Shown: positions 12,074-25,491 of the stretch, piece after piece
Numbering within the stretch: position 1 is the stretch's first letter
Layout of the letters: every line of letters begins with the position of its first letter
DNA from: Sclerurus mexicanus
Taxonomy: Eukaryota; Chordata; Aves; Passeriformes; Furnariidae
DNA: 64,000 bases
Assembly (NCBI GenBank): GCA_013396755.1
Contig: VWZF01000445.1
Coordinates: 3,912,516-3,976,515 of the forward strand
Direction of reading: 5' to 3'
Notes under the pieces: generated by a model
Seen by the model: the letters and a program-made list of their open reading frames with translations, nothing else
Databases searched by the model: none
Told to the model about the DNA's origin: nothing
Made by a program: the position numbers and the translations under genes

Positions 12074-15000
12074 CCCCTTGCTCTCATATCTGTTTACCTG
12101 GAAGAATGTGTTAGAAATAAAAGCATTCAAAGCTTGCTGTGAGTCCTCAGGTTGGGGTACACATCAAAGTTCTTTACAGAGATGCCTAGGGTGACTAGAT
12201 GTCTTCTGTCTCAAGAAGGGATTTCAAAGAGCAAAGCTTGATTAGTAAAAGGTTGAGTGTTTTTTTTTTTTTATTCTCAGCACACCATTTTTCACATCCA
12301 CTGAGAGTGCTCATATGGAGCAGCATCCTGATACTATGCTAACCTTCTCTGAGGCAAAAAGAAAGTCTTGAAAATGTTAGTTATGGGCTCAAAATACGCC
12401 ACTAAGCTGCAGAGTCTGCATACACACTTGAAAACCAAAAGTAAATAAAGAAAAGCAAATTAACAATGCAATTACTAAACCTATTTAAACCTGTTTTTCG
12501 ATATTTCTTGTTTTCAGGGAATATTGTTTTCTCCTGCTGTTTTGTAGGATGTAAGAGACTTTTTAAAATTTTATCTTCGTTCTTTTCATGGCAGATAAAT
12601 CACAGAGAGGTTTGTTTAGGAAATTCCATTCTTTACTGTAAGTTTAAATCACAAGTGGCAATGAATTTACAGACATAGAAGTAGTTGTTTTGTGGAGTTA
12701 ATAATCTCTGGTGAACAGCTCACTGCAGTCCTATTAAGTTCTTAGGAACATTACAGTAGAAAATTTAAACAATTTGTATTATATGTTTACCTTCAGCATC
12801 ACATTAGAGCATTGTACATTTGTATTTTAAAACTCAGACAGCTTCAAATGGAAGAATTATGTAAATACAAAGTGTTGAGGAGAACAGCGACACAACTGCC
12901 TTTCCATATAGTTTAGCAAAATAGTTCAATGACCTCAGTCTCCATCTTTGAGATCACTAAACTATGCCTACCTCAGCAAAATAATTGAATTTTGCAAAAT
13001 GTGCAGATATCTGGGAAAAATTGTTGCAATAAACACTCTCAAATCTTAGTTACACCACAAAAAGCACTTTATACAATTTTATGCCTATACATAAGTATTT
13101 TGACTTGCAATCATTTAATTATAGAACTGTACAACAAAATAAAATAAGTAGCACTCTCACAAAAATCAAGAAGGTCCCAAAAATCTGGGTTTATTCATAG
13201 GATGATGTTTGCCGTGTGCTGCAAGAAGATGACAAACTTCCAACCAGGCCATTGCTAGAGGTATTAGGATAAAAATATGTAGCTAGGTATGACATGGGGT
13301 GGGAGAAGTATAGGCAAAATGTTTGCTGATCATGTCATGACCAGGTAGGTGTACATGACTAGCACTCATCTAGTCCTGCTGCCACAGGAGATTGCAATTA
13401 TCTTTTGCCTGTAGGTCACTAGACAGCCAAATTTACCAGGTACTTCCTTCACCACCTGTTTGCTATCTGAAGCCATTTTTATGACCTTGTTGGAGGTAGG
13501 GAATGAGTTTTTCTAGATCATAGGATCTACCTGAATATACCTGAATATCTGCCAGAGTTCCTATTGTTGTAAATACCAATTAGTGTCAGCACAGTTCATT
13601 GCATATTTTCTCTGATTACCTTTTCACTCTCCTAAACAAAAGAGATCGTGAATAGCTGTCAGTGCCATATAGCAAATAGCACTCCTACACTTTTTTTTTT
13701 AATTATTATTATTGTTGTTATATATTTGAAGAGTTAGAAGCAGCAGCAAAGACTCTATCTGCTTGAAATGACATTTGCCAAGTTGTTCTTTAGGGAATGA
13801 TGAAGAAAATTCCCTATTTAGTCACCTTGGGCACCTTACCTGTTATACTTCTTTGAAGATCCCCTTAAACAGCAATCTACAGCATAAAGGGTGGGAGACA
13901 GACTGAGATGCACATGAATGTAATTTTCAAGTACCTTTCCATTTCTTATAGCTCCTTGAATTGTGTTTTAATTTGTTGTGGTTTGCTTTGCTTTGCTTTG
14001 TTTTCATTTGCTTTGGTTTTGTAAGGAAACATCAGGACTAAGATATTATTGCACTGCATTAGCGGTGGCATGGCCACATTAGAAAGAACGGAGTGGAAGT
14101 CCAGAGAACAGGAGTAAAGCTGAAAGTTTCCTACCTGTGCACATGGCAGTTTTTCAAAGAGCTGCTTGATTTCCTGAGCTCCCACTTCAGTCAGTTCTCC
14201 CCTTCATAGGCAATCCAACAAAGAGGTTTTGTAGGGAAAAATGGTGCTTTCAGGTGCCGTTATACACAAAGCCTCAGGCACAGTGAGTCTGACGCCACAT
14301 GCTCTCTGAGAAATGAGCTTTCTTTGAGAAACCTGAGGTTTCCTCCCCATTTCAGCCTTCTGAATGCTGTTGGCTTTCTAAGGTTCTCAAACAATAAAAT
14401 AAAATCAAATATTTCAAAGTCACGATGAATCCATGTAAATGTAGATAATCATCACTGATTGTTTCAAATAGCTGACTAGAACACAGATATCTGACCCTTT
14501 TTCCTGTAGCTCTTCCTCTTCTGCCCTAGATAGGCGTTGGCTATAACTTATTTTATATGTCCTGTAAAAATATGACCTAAAGTTTCTTCTTATTGTATTA
14601 ATCAGCAAAATCATAAATAGTTTATTATAATGTCTTTGTCATAAAGGTTTTCAGTTTTGTTAATGGTCTTTATCTCTTTTCAGCAGCTAATAAAGTAGGC
14701 AGCTTCCCACTGCAGGGCAGTGGTGAAGCAGCCAACACTGTTAGTGAGTCGAGGATGCTAAAAGACTATTAATCTTAGCTCTTAGAGTAAAACAGAGTTA
14801 AATTATCTTCCCAACATTACATTTAAATATACACTGCTGTAATTTATAGCAATTTTGAGTGACACATGAATTTTGCAAGAAAAGCACACTATTAAGTCTG
14901 TGTAGTTACTAATGTGATATTCCTATTTGTAATATATAAACTTAAGCATATGTACCATTTCATAAGTAAATGTTTTTGTTAGCATATTTTACATAACTGC

Positions 15001-15620
15001 ACTTTCTTCAGATGAGAAGAAAACAAAATAACCAAAAAGACCTTTAAAAGAAAGAACATGTGTCTAGTTGCAATTCTAGAAGACAAATTTCACCACTTTC
15101 TCTTTCACAAAAAAAACCCAAAACAAAACAAAAAAACTAAACTGGAAAAGTAATAGAAATAAACAAAAGTCTGTGGAGAATCATTTGTTTCTAATGTCAG
15201 CTGCAGCATCTTTTTTATGAGCCATAATCTGTCTAGAGGGTTTATTTTTTTAATTTTATTGTTACTTTACTGATCTCAGGAGGAGCTGACTGTTGAGAAG
15301 CAGAGTGCACAACACAACTCAAGCACTAAGAGTCCCTTCTTGGGAGCACACTGTTTAAAGTTACTAGCTGGATAAACATCTTGACAAAGGACTTTACCAA
15401 CAAAGAGCTCAGCTGGCCTTCCATGATCCTGGGAACCACCACAGTAGAAATGCTCTGTAGCTCCTACACAATGCATGCATATACACTGGAGATGCAGATG
15501 TGTGCTTACCATCTTTAAAACATTTTCCATTGATGGAATGAAGTAAGGAAGTGCTGTACTAGGCTTTGGGAACTTTCATCTTAATTTGCTTGATAGTTGG
15601 TAAAAGTAAAAAATATTCCT
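12074..15620. other. Intergenic DNA, no gene seen
   Basis: AT-rich. It holds a T-run at about 12260-12272, a (CTTTG)-like tract at 13973-14021 and an A/C-rich tract at about 15107-15136. The short open frames have no protein-like signal. Confidence 0.6.
13973..14021. repeat. (CTTTG)n-like imperfect microsatellite
   Basis: Runs of GCTTTGCTTTGCTTTG then interrupted copies, flanked by TTGTTGTGG and GGTTTTG. Confidence 0.8.
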
Positions 15621-15677
15621 ACTAAAGTCAATGCTGTGTATAACTGGTGCAAAAAAAAAAGAGCAGAATCAGGCCCA
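15621..15677. repeat. Fragment of an old amniote interspersed repeat (copy A)
   Basis: It contains 'aaagtcaatg', 'tataactggtgc' and 'gagcagaatcaggccca'. From memory these are pieces of a sequence common in turtles, crocodilians and birds, in which 'ATTGAAGTCAATGG' and 'ACACCAG' blocks precede 'GATCAGAATCAGGCCC'. I cannot give the family name. Related pieces lie at 17008 and 17747. Confidence 0.45.
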
Positions 15678-17007
15678 GAATTTCTGAACATGAATTTTTG
15701 GCTATTCTACAATTTAATTGAAGATTCAGCATCATTACCTCTTTCAAGTGTTCATTACTATTGCCATATAAACCATAGATTAACATATGCATTTTTGTCT
15801 AGGTTTTCTTTAAGGCTAAAGATACAACTATAAACTGGAAAATAGGTCTCTTCCTTTGTACACTTTGTTCAAAATCACTGAAATTAAAATAGAAGCACTA
15901 AAGTTAAGTAGAAATACATCAACCTATATTTATGCCTACTGTATATTAAATATTTTACCTAAAGAGATTAGCTTATATTTATTTTTTAAAAAAATTAGAT
16001 GGGTCATCACTAAAACGAACTGCATTTTTGTAGTAATACTATGCTTATTGTTGAGAAGCAAGAGAGTCATGATCAAAATGTTGCCTAGTTTCAGTGTATG
16101 TTACTTTAAAAAGAAGATGTTTTATGTTGTCCTAACTTTTGGAAAATTCACCAAGCCTGAAACAAAAAAAAAAAAAAAAAAAGAACAACTTATTGTAATA
16201 ACTATAACATATTGAAAAATTTTGTATTTTCATCAATTTTTATTCTTACAAGAGAAAATACATCACTCATTAAATATGAATGCTGCACATGTTAGCAATA
16301 GAAATGTTGATTTTTGCAACTTTGATTGCACTTGCCTTAACTTTTCCACACATATAAACAAACACAAATAACACATAGAGGGGAAAAAAAGAGGATTAAG
16401 GGAAATAAAACCAACAAAAGTAGGCAAGTTTTAGATTAATAAATAATGACACATGAGCATATTCAGTAGAATCCTTGTAAAGAGCACATGATGCTGTACG
16501 TTTGTTAAAGCACAAGGTGTACTTTGTCTAGATTAAAAAACAAAACAAAACACAAAACCAAAACAAACAAAAAAACCTTTTGGTATGACTTTGCTTTAGG
16601 TTTAAAAAGTTGGATGTTTAAAAAAAAATCTTTATTACTTGCATATCAATATTTTTGTATAATAATATATAAAGAAGGTTTTAAAACAAAACAAAAAAAT
16701 CCTATTTGCTTTATAGTGTGCAAATTTTAGAGAAAAATAAACAGGGTATGTGTCCAGTTTGTAAAACAATGCTCTCCTTTCAAGATGACTCTTTCACTGG
16801 CTAAATGCAAGGTCATGACAACTTGAAATACTTTTTTGTGAACTGACAAAAAAATAAAGCAATGTGAATAATTTGCGTATGCAAACTTTTTTTAGAAGAA
16901 ATTGTTGCCAATAGCAATACAAATTTAACAGTGTGATAGGGAAGGCTTTGAAAATTCCAGTTCAGTGATTTGAGTAGAAGGGTGTACTGGGGCAGAGCAC
17001 ACGCATT

Positions 17008-17076
17008 GGATAAACTGGCACAGCTCCACTGGAGGCAATGGAGCTGCTCCAGCTTACACCAGCCGAGAATCTGACC
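17008..17076. repeat. Fragment of an old amniote interspersed repeat (copy B)
   Basis: The segment runs 'aaactggcacagctccactg', then 'gaggcaatggagctgctcc', then 'agcttacaccagccgagaat', then 'ctgacc'. It resembles the widespread 'TCAATGGAGCTACACCAGTTTACACCAGCTGAGGATCTGGCCC' type of element in fragments. The identification rests on memory. Confidence 0.5.
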
Positions 17077-17290
17077 TTTTGCTTAAGAATACTTTCAACA
17101 GTAAATATCCCTGCATTTTTGTTTTCTTCTTTGTTGTTTCCTCTTGTTCTGCTGTTTTATTTTTTAAGGATATTTACTTTAGTATATATGTATTTTATGT
17201 GTATTCTTTTTTTAAAAAACACAGCGGATTATGGATATATTCAGAGTAAAGCAAGTAGTGCAGCCTCGTAACTCTCTGAGGGAAAGACTC

Positions 17291-17352
17291 TGTGTGTGTG
17301 TGNNNNNNNNNNNNNNNNNNNNNNNNNNNNNNNNNNNNNNNNNNNNNNNNNN
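17291..17352. other. Assembly gap (50 N at 17303-17352) inside a TG repeat
   Basis: Six TG units precede the Ns and a GGGGGTGG sequence follows. The gap is a round 50 bases, so its real length is unknown. The assembly probably broke in the dinucleotide repeat. Confidence 0.97.
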
Positions 17353-17483
17353 GGGGGTGGTGCACACGTTTGATTTATTGCAGCATTGCTCAAGTTTTAT
17401 GACAGTTTAGCTCCACTGGAACCACAAGGTGACAGGGGAATAGAGTAACACCGTAGGGAATAATTTTTAGCAGTGTGAGTGTG

Positions 17484-17500
17484 GTGTGTGTGTGTGTGTG
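17484..17500. repeat. (GT)n microsatellite
   Basis: About eight perfect GT units, 130 bases after the gap, flanked by GAGTGTG and AGCAGTGTGA. Confidence 0.85.
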
Positions 17501-17746
17501 AGCAGTGTGAAAGACCCTGACCAATACAGGAATTGTAGTGAAGTAGAAGGGGCTCGTATCACAACGTTGCCATTGCACAGACAAAATCAAACAAGAAAAT
17601 GTCAAAGAAGGCATTACTGAAAACCTGGGTGAATGTTTTTGTTTTTTAAGTTTGTTGAATATGACATCATGCCTGGGTCAGGACAAATTGCATCCTTGGT
17701 TTTCTGAACAGACTACAAACTTTGTGGTTCTCTTCTAAACTGCAGT

Positions 17747-17827
17747 GGCATAAATCAGGAGCATCACTATCCAAGGCAATGGGTTTATACCTGTGTTATA
17801 CCAGTTACATGAACTGAAATCAGCTTC
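17747..17827. repeat. Fragment of an old amniote interspersed repeat (copy C)
   Basis: It contains 'ggcataaatcaggagcatca', 'aaggcaatgg', 'ttataccagttacatgaact' and 'gaaatcag'. This matches the same remembered family as copies A and B: CAAATCAGGAGT, then GAAGTCAATGG, then TACACCAG, then GATCAGAATCAG. Confidence 0.45.
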
Positions 17828-20550
17828 TTTTTGGCTTCCTTATCAAGACCCTCACCCTCTCAAGTCTTGAAAAACACAAGAAACACTTAACTTGTTTGCA
17901 CTCTTTCATTACTTTTTGAAGTTGTGTACCCCCTCAGATGCCAGGGGAATTGCTCCAAATTTGAACCTCTGTGACACAAAAATTTGGGGTCTTGCAATAA
18001 GAGACAGGCACCAATGCACAGCAGCTCTTACAAAGATTGATTTTATGCCATAGATAGAGCTAAAGTTGTCAAAAGAGCTGGTGATTTTCTAGCTCCAGAA
18101 GGCCACGCCACAGACCACCATGTGTCTCTGTAACTCATGAGTATCACGAGACGTTTAAGACGTGACAACTGAATCTGTTTACCTGCAGCAACTCATATTT
18201 AAGTGTATTTTTAATATAACCACTGTATTTTGCACTTGCAGTCTGGAGCCTGGAGTTAAAGCGAACTATATTACAAAATATTGTTTCTACGGACAGTCAC
18301 CTTTTTGAACTTGGAAGCTGTCTGCTTCATCTACTCCTCATGAGATTTTTATCTTTGCTATACAAATATCAGTAAGATCATATGAATAAATGATCATGGT
18401 TTCACCAATATCAACACAATTCATTGGCCTGGTATGGTGGCAGGAAATGCATTTAGCATTCGGTTAGACGTCATAAGAGTTATGATTTCTCAACTACCAG
18501 CATGTGACGTGCACAGAAATATGGTATCCACTGTAAATTCAAAAAAATATTTATGTATATTTAGTTACATTTTTTAAATATTGCTATTTAACAGACATTA
18601 ATAAAAAAAAATTGAAGAACACAATTCTCTATTCTTTGCTATATCGCTCTGCATTCCTTGCAATTCTTTAAATATTGACTGAGACAAGTACAAATGCAGA
18701 AATGTTAATAATTGATTGTATTCCTTCCCAAAATCACGTATGTGTGAACAGACTAGGAAGTCACATAGGGCTGCATGCTTGAAGAGAGACAATTAAAGGA
18801 CAAAGTAAGTAATCAAGAAGACTGCTTGAAGAGCACTGGAATCTTGGTTAAAAAAAAATAAATATAAAGAGATATAAAGACAGAGACAAAACAGAAACAC
18901 AGAGAAAAAAGTACCAACAAATGCCAATACTGATTGAAATATTTAGAATATAGCTGGACAGCTTTCTTGGATTCTCCTGACCTGTACTATATACAGTTAT
19001 TCTTTTAATCTGTTGTTTTGATTGATTTCAGTGTGGTATCTGTAATTGAAACATAGGTTCATGACCAGAGCTGCAAAATGCAACTATTCACACAGTGTGA
19101 GCCTACATGTCAACCACTGAGACCAGGATGTCATATAAAGTATAAATTTAAAATTAAATGCTCAGGTATTTACAGTATCCACTGAAGTGCAAATAAAACT
19201 TGTTTGTAAGTAAAAAGCTGTTTTATTTCAGCTGGAGAACTTTCAGGTGGTCTTCTGTTAAACAACCTGAAAAGAAACACAGAAAACTTATACTGATAGT
19301 CATATACTACAAAAGGTGATGCTGATAATAAGAAAAAGAGACATTACAATGCAAGATAGATCTTTAATTGCAGTTTAAGTTTTCAAAATCTCCCCAAAAG
19401 GTCTGGGAAACACACCCTCACTTAGAATAGGCTCACGGATTGCACACAGGTTAGTTTCAAAGCTCAGTGAAAACAAATGTCAAGAGTGAAATAAACAGCA
19501 AGCATATTTTTCTGCAGAACAGGAACTACAGTGTTGAGAATAATTTGAACAGAGGAGATAAAACAGTAACAAAGAAGTGATGTCCAAAGGCATTGTCTAG
19601 AGACTGAAAAACAAGCTCCAGAAAATTAGTCAGAAGTCTTTAAAGTGTTTTACTTTCCAATTGCATTCAGAATGGGTTCATTCTTTCAAATCAATATGCA
19701 TGCCACAATATTAAATAGCTATTCTTATAGGAACACTGATGAATCTTACCCAATTTAGTATGTTCTCCATACTCATATTTCAGAGGAATATGCACTGAGC
19801 GAGGTAAAGCTAGGACAAAGCCTGTGCCCCTTATGATTACTTTATATAGCACTCTCATTTCTGTCTTGAGAAATTAGGTGTTGGCTGTCATCAGAATTAG
19901 TATTGGCTGTGGTGGAGACAGCTGTCAGAAGCAACACAGCCCAAATATTGGATGTGGGAATATACTGTGGCTTTTCTGTCAGCAGTACTGGGTACACTGC
20001 CAACAACAACCACAAGATTTTTGTTCTCCAGTGAGCATTGTCTTGCACTCCATAGTAGCACCACATGTATTGGAGAGAATGAAAAGAATACAAAAGCATT
20101 AGAGGAGGAATATACTATGAAAGAGGATTCAATAAAAAGAACTATTCAACCTATGCTGGATGACATCTCACCCTGTATGATAGATTCCTGTTGTCTTATC
20201 CAGGCCTTGCTCAGTCCCAGTTTCTGGCCCCGGACAGGTGAGATCAATAGGCAATGCTGAGCCACATTTGAACACCTCCAGGCAGGACTAGCTCAAGCAT
20301 CTTTACATCTCCTACTGCAACCGGTGACTTCTCTAAGTTATCTTGCAAAACTAAACTAACAATAACTAGTTATTCTTCCTGACCATAGAATTTTGTGTGC
20401 TATCAATACATTGCTGTCATCTGGAAAGACAATTTTTGATTTTGATATCATGATTGTTTTAATACATCTAAGAGACTTTTTTGTTATGGAAAATGGTTGT
20501 AAAGTTAGAGTGTAAATTCGTTTGGGTGTACAAAAATGAGGATCTGGTGG

Positions 20551-21637
20551 TGTTGTGGTTTGACCTTGACTGGACAACAAGTGCCCACCAAAGCCACTCT
20601 GTCACTCCCCTCCTCACCTGGACTGGGGACAGAAAATATAACAAAAGGCTCATGCATTGAGAAAAGGGACAGGGAGAGATCACTCACCAGTTACGGTCAT
20701 GGGCAAAACAGACTCAACCTGAGAAAATTACCTTTTTTTAACTACCAATGAAAACCAGAGTAGGGTAATAAGAAATAAATCCAAATCTTAAAGCACTTTC
20801 CCTCCACCCTTCTTTCCTTCCCGGCCTCAACTTTAGTCTTGATTTTAATTCCTCCTCTTCCACTGCAGTGGTGCAGGGGGACAGGGCATGGAGACTGTGG
20901 TCAGTTCATCACATATCATCTCTGCTGTTCTCTCCTCCTTAGGGGGAGGACTCCTCACGCTCATCCTGCGCTCCTGTATAGATTCCTCCTCACAGGAGAC
21001 AGTTCTCCATGAAATTTTCCATGAGTCTTTCCCACAGGCTACAGCCCTTCACAAACTCAGCATGTATCCCTTCCATGGGGTGCACTCCTTCAGGAACAGA
21101 CTTCTCCAGCTTGGGTCCATGCATCCTGCCAGGAACCTGCTCCAGCACAGGATTCCCAGAGGGTCACAGCCTCCTCTGGGCATCCACCTGCTCTGGCATG
21201 GGGTCCTCCATGGGCTGCAGATGGATAACTGCTCTATGATGGAACACCATGGGCTGCAGGGGCACAGCTGCCTCACCATGGTCTTCATCATGGCCTGCAG
21301 GGGAATCTCTGCTCTGGCAGCTGGAGCACCTCCTCCTGCTTCTGCTTCATGGACCCTGGTGCCTGCAGGTCTATTGCTCACATAGTTTCACTCCTCCCTT
21401 TTCTGGCTGCTGTTGTTTGTTGCACATTTGGGATTGTTTTCCTTCTTAGCTATGCTATCTCATTGGCACTGCCACCGTCACTGATGGGCTCAGCCTTGGC
21501 TGATGGCCGGTCTGTCTTGTTGCTGGCTGGCACAGGCTCTGTCAGACACAGGGGAAGCTTCTGGCAGATTCTCAGAGAAGTTACTACCATAGCTGCCCTG
21601 CTACCAAAACCTTGCCATGCAGACCCAAGTGCTATGA
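20551..21637 (-). mobile_element. Solo LTR of a bird endogenous retrovirus, copy 1
   Basis: On the + strand it begins TGTTGTGGTTTGACCTTGAC, has 'aaaatataacaaaaggctc' and 'catgggcaaaacagactc', and ends in 'ctaccaaaaccttgccatgc'. I recognise these as the reverse complement of a common bird LTR family, possibly ERVL-like; the class is uncertain. The middle (about 20985-21330) holds several imperfect modules of the type CTGCTCCAGC..GGGTCC..CATGGGG. The outer end near 21637 is approximate. No gag or pol sequence borders it and I saw no clear target-site duplication. Open frames inside (for example 20888-21385 and 21349-21717) are by-products of the GC-rich LTR. Confidence 0.85.
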
Positions 21638-24600
21638 GAGAGAGTTTAAATAGTAGTAATAGTAATGCAAGAGCAGCATTTATTCTAATGATGGTAATAA
21701 CAGAACATACCCAATAGTCTAAGCAAATAGTTAATTAGCGATGTAATCAATAGATACCTGGAAAAAATCTCCTTAGATCACAGTTAAATGAAATACAATA
21801 AAAAGATAGCAAGCTAAGTATGCATTTTTCAAAAAGATTTGAGCATATTCTAAAGGAACTGTTTCAAGCCATTAAGCACATGATACTTTCAAAAAATCCT
21901 CAAAAACTATGTTTTCATCCATAGTAACTTTGTAGAAGTTGCCTCAGTCTCTCTGGTAAATAATTTGCATTTTTAAACTGCTTAAATAAATATTTATATA
22001 AGAGATTAGAAGGGGTTTCAAGGACTTATTACAGGCTCTCTTTGTTGTAAATAGGATGGAATGGCTCTGATCTAATCTCCTGGGTAAATAACACATTTTA
22101 TAACTTTTAATTAAAAATGGGAGAAGTATAAATTCTTTTAAACAAATACTTAGATACCATCAAGGATTTGATTCAAAAGTGACCAAAGACATCAGACATC
22201 TTGATTTCTCTTTACTCCTGCCAGTTGCTGGAGGTTCCCTTCAGAGCTTGTACTGCGTGACTGAGAAATGAGGTCTGGCCTTCAAACTTGTATGGACCAC
22301 TTTGCAAAAACTATTGGGATCTGACGCAGGATTAACTTTAAGCAGACAATTTTTAAGATTTGATGTCTAAATATGTTTTGTACATCAGCAGAATCTGGGG
22401 CACAAGTCATAGTGTTACAAAGCTTTTATTTCAGTGTGAAAAGAGATAGCTCTGTTCCTAAAGAGATTATGCTCACAGATCAGGAATTTATGTAACTATT
22501 CATCCTTAAATTATTCTTGATGAAAAAAATTGTTCGCTCAGAAAGAACAGGAAAGAATTTGATTTTCCTCCTGACTCCTATTTGTAGGTGACTTAACCAT
22601 ATGAGGCAAAGACTCACCCTCTTTCCAGAATAATGAATTAATTTACAGTAGTTGTGAAGTTATTTCCCCACCCTTTTTTCAATTGGGAAATTATTTCTGG
22701 GGAAATATTTTCTCTCCTGAGAACTCTTTTGTCATAAAATACTTTGTAAAATGTGGCTACTGTATAAAATGCGTGAAGCAGTAGAATAGGAGTGTAAATC
22801 TCCTCTACTAATCATATAAAAGACATGCCACAAAAGAAGCCCAGAGAAGTCCAAAAGAGGCATGTTACCTGCTTCAGTTAGCTCTTAGAATGTGCCACAG
22901 GGTAGAAATAAAGGGTAGTCCTATAAGTATTGCACTAGGACAAACACTATCTGGTTGTTGAGTCCAGTCCTTACTATAAGTACCCTAAGTACCCAATATA
23001 GTACTTTTCTTAAGCATAAATCCAAGTAATTTTTTACTATTCCTCTCTTAGATACAGTGTTCCAGATCATCACTTTCACTCACTGTTCAGAATGCATTAA
23101 ACATTTATCCTAAATATATTGTTTCTGGGCCAATTTTGTTTCTATGCACAAATCTCATTGCTCACAAAGTAATAGCTATTATGTAGCATTCGTGCTCTTG
23201 TTGGGCTTTTTTCTTATTAGAATAAACAAGACAAGTTAGCCTAGTCTTTCCCCTCAGCATCTGCAAGGTTTCTCCATGATGGTTCTGCTGTGGTATCCTG
23301 TTGATGATCTACAAGAAATCTTCCACCAAAGCTTTATAAAATGTCACTGATACTTCTATCTTTATTTTAGATGTATTTTTCCTGACTAAAATAATATATT
23401 TTTACCAATTTTTAGAAAAATGGCTCAGAATTGCCTAATGATGAACTACAAGCTCTGTGCATAAGGGTTTGGGATTCATTTTGGCGGTTGTTTTTTCAAT
23501 GCAACTGTTGTAATCCCTTATCAACTTCCAGCCTTTAGTTAAGTCTTAAGGTCCTCTCTTATTTATGTGCATTCTTGTTAAATTTACTTATTGGCGGTGC
23601 ATCCCAAAGTTGTGAATCAGAACTTTTCCTTAGCACAGTCAAGAGCAAAGGCAGAAAGCTAAGGCTGTCCCCAGTACTGATCTAAGAGGTCCATCACCAG
23701 CCTCTCCTGACTAAATGATTTGCTTTTCAACATAGTCCAACATAATCTTTATCTATTATATTATCAATTTATCTGTATTAATTATTAATTTCCCATGCAG
23801 CACTACATTAAATGTTTTGCTGAAATCTGGATAAATCTATTAACAATTCTCCAAACTATCTCCAAACTGAGTTTTACTTCAGCCTTGGAATTCGTAATTC
23901 TGTTTGCCTATTGTCTTTCCTCTTATTTTTTGGTGTAGTTGCCTAGTCACTTTCATCAATCATACAAAAAAAAAAAGAAAAGAAAAAACTTTAATTTACA
24001 TTTGGGTTAATGAAAACACTTTTAATATTTACTCCTTATGTAGGAGGGGTGGGGGTGGAGATAGAAAATCTCTTGTTCTTGATGATTTGTATGACTATCT
24101 TTATGGTATAAGTTAATTTGCAAGTTCTAAATCAGCTGGACTTTTGCCATTGTTGATGTTATCTGACCACAGACTTCTAGGTTCACTTTGCAAATACACA
24201 TCTCTTTCTTCTATTTCTTAGTGAGGTTTTTGTTTATTCTTTATGAGAGAGGGATTCTCCCAATGGTTGTACTGCTTTTCCCTATATATTTTCCAAAATC
24301 GTTTTTACAAATCTTCCTCACTTTGATCACCTTGAAAGTGGCAAATGAAATCGTGACTGGGCCCATTTTTTGGCCCTGGGGTCAACTGCTGCATCGATAC
24401 AATTAGACATTTTGGCATCCAAAAGAGATGCTTTATCCAAATGGTCTATTAGGAATGGTCACGCAGACTTGCTTAGGCACTGACTACAAGAGCCCTTGGT
24501 GGCCCAGAGTAAAATCATGCCAGAGACCCTTTTAACAGCATGAAAGTGAGATAATAGAGCACCACAGGCAGTGTTTAATTAACTCATGTAGATGAGTCAC

Positions 24601-24751
24601 TGCTCCCCAGCTCTTCCTGTACTGCAAACGAGGGCAGAAGGTTGTTAATTCTCACAATCTTATCCTATCTTAAAGCTTAAACTCTCTGAAAGAAATATTT
24701 TGGCATAATTTTGTCATCTGTTCTAGGAAAAAAAAGGTTCAATATTCTTTT

Positions 24752-24812
24752 TTGGTTGGTTGGTTTGTTTTTTTGGTTGGTTTTGGTATTTTTTGTTACT
24801 GTTGTTTTATTT
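24752..24812. repeat. G/T-rich low-complexity tract
   Basis: Repeated GGTT, GGTTT and TTTTTGG units with no A or C in its first part. Confidence 0.75.
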
Positions 24813-25410
24813 ATTTGTTTAATTTAGTAGTGAAGAAAGAAAAAAATATCACTTCCTACTTGCACACAAAACTTTCAATAAAAAGTATCCTGAACTCTGA
24901 TTGTTATTTTCTTGTCATTTCTACACCAATGGACTTAAGACTGAATAAATTAGAAAAGTGTTTTAAGTAGTTTCTTCTGCCTTTTCAATCCAACTACTGA
25001 CCTAATTTAACTGTAATATTCAGTGCTTGTTCCAGAGAAAACAGAGCTGGAACGTGAATCAGCACATACATTTCTCAAAGGCTGCAGCATCTTCTGATGT
25101 GAAGTATCAGACCGTGACAGGTTATGGATTAACTGAAAGCAAAAAACAACAATACAAGTAATATTTGAAAAGTGCCTTTCATGGATTTGAGAGAACAGCC
25201 AACTATAAGCAAAAATAAAAAAAAAAAAAGAGAAAAGTAGAAGGCAAAGGATGAGATTTATTGTGTGTCATCTAAAAATGAGACTCAGCTAATTCACAGG
25301 TTGAAACAAAAATGCATTCTTAGTAGAATAATATGAGATCAAAAAAAAGAGAGAGAGAGAAAGCTGGCACATGTTAATAGCTTTCACTTTGCATTTGAAA
25401 CAAAAGTCAG

Positions 25411-25491
25411 TGGGTTTTTTTTTGTTTGGAGTTTGTTTTTGGGGGGGTTTTTTGGTTGGGTTTTAGTGTTTTGGTTTGGTTTTTTTTTGTT
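25411..25491. repeat. G/T-rich low-complexity tract with a G7 run
   Basis: Eighty bases of almost only T and G, including GGGGGGG and several GGTTT units. Confidence 0.8.

Larger units (their letters stand above)
15678..20550. other. Intergenic DNA with old repeat fragments and an assembly gap; no gene seen
   Basis: Very AT-rich, with A-runs (16164-16182) and an A/C tract (16540-16577). The open frame at 15856-16215 starts at TTG and ends in a lysine run, so it is not a credible gene. Confidence 0.6.

Noticed and set aside
11801..12142. Open frame of 113 codons with repeated Ser-Tyr-Pro-Ile-Leu
   Set aside because: It is the translation of the (CCTAT)n microsatellite, which has no stop in that frame.
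15856..16215. Plus-strand frame of 119 codons
   Set aside because: It starts at TTG, ends in a poly-lysine run made by an A tract, and has AT-driven composition.
20888..21717. Overlapping frames of 165, 122 and 110 codons
   Set aside because: All lie in or across a solo LTR, which is non-coding and GC-richer, so long frames are expected. They are not gag, pol or env.
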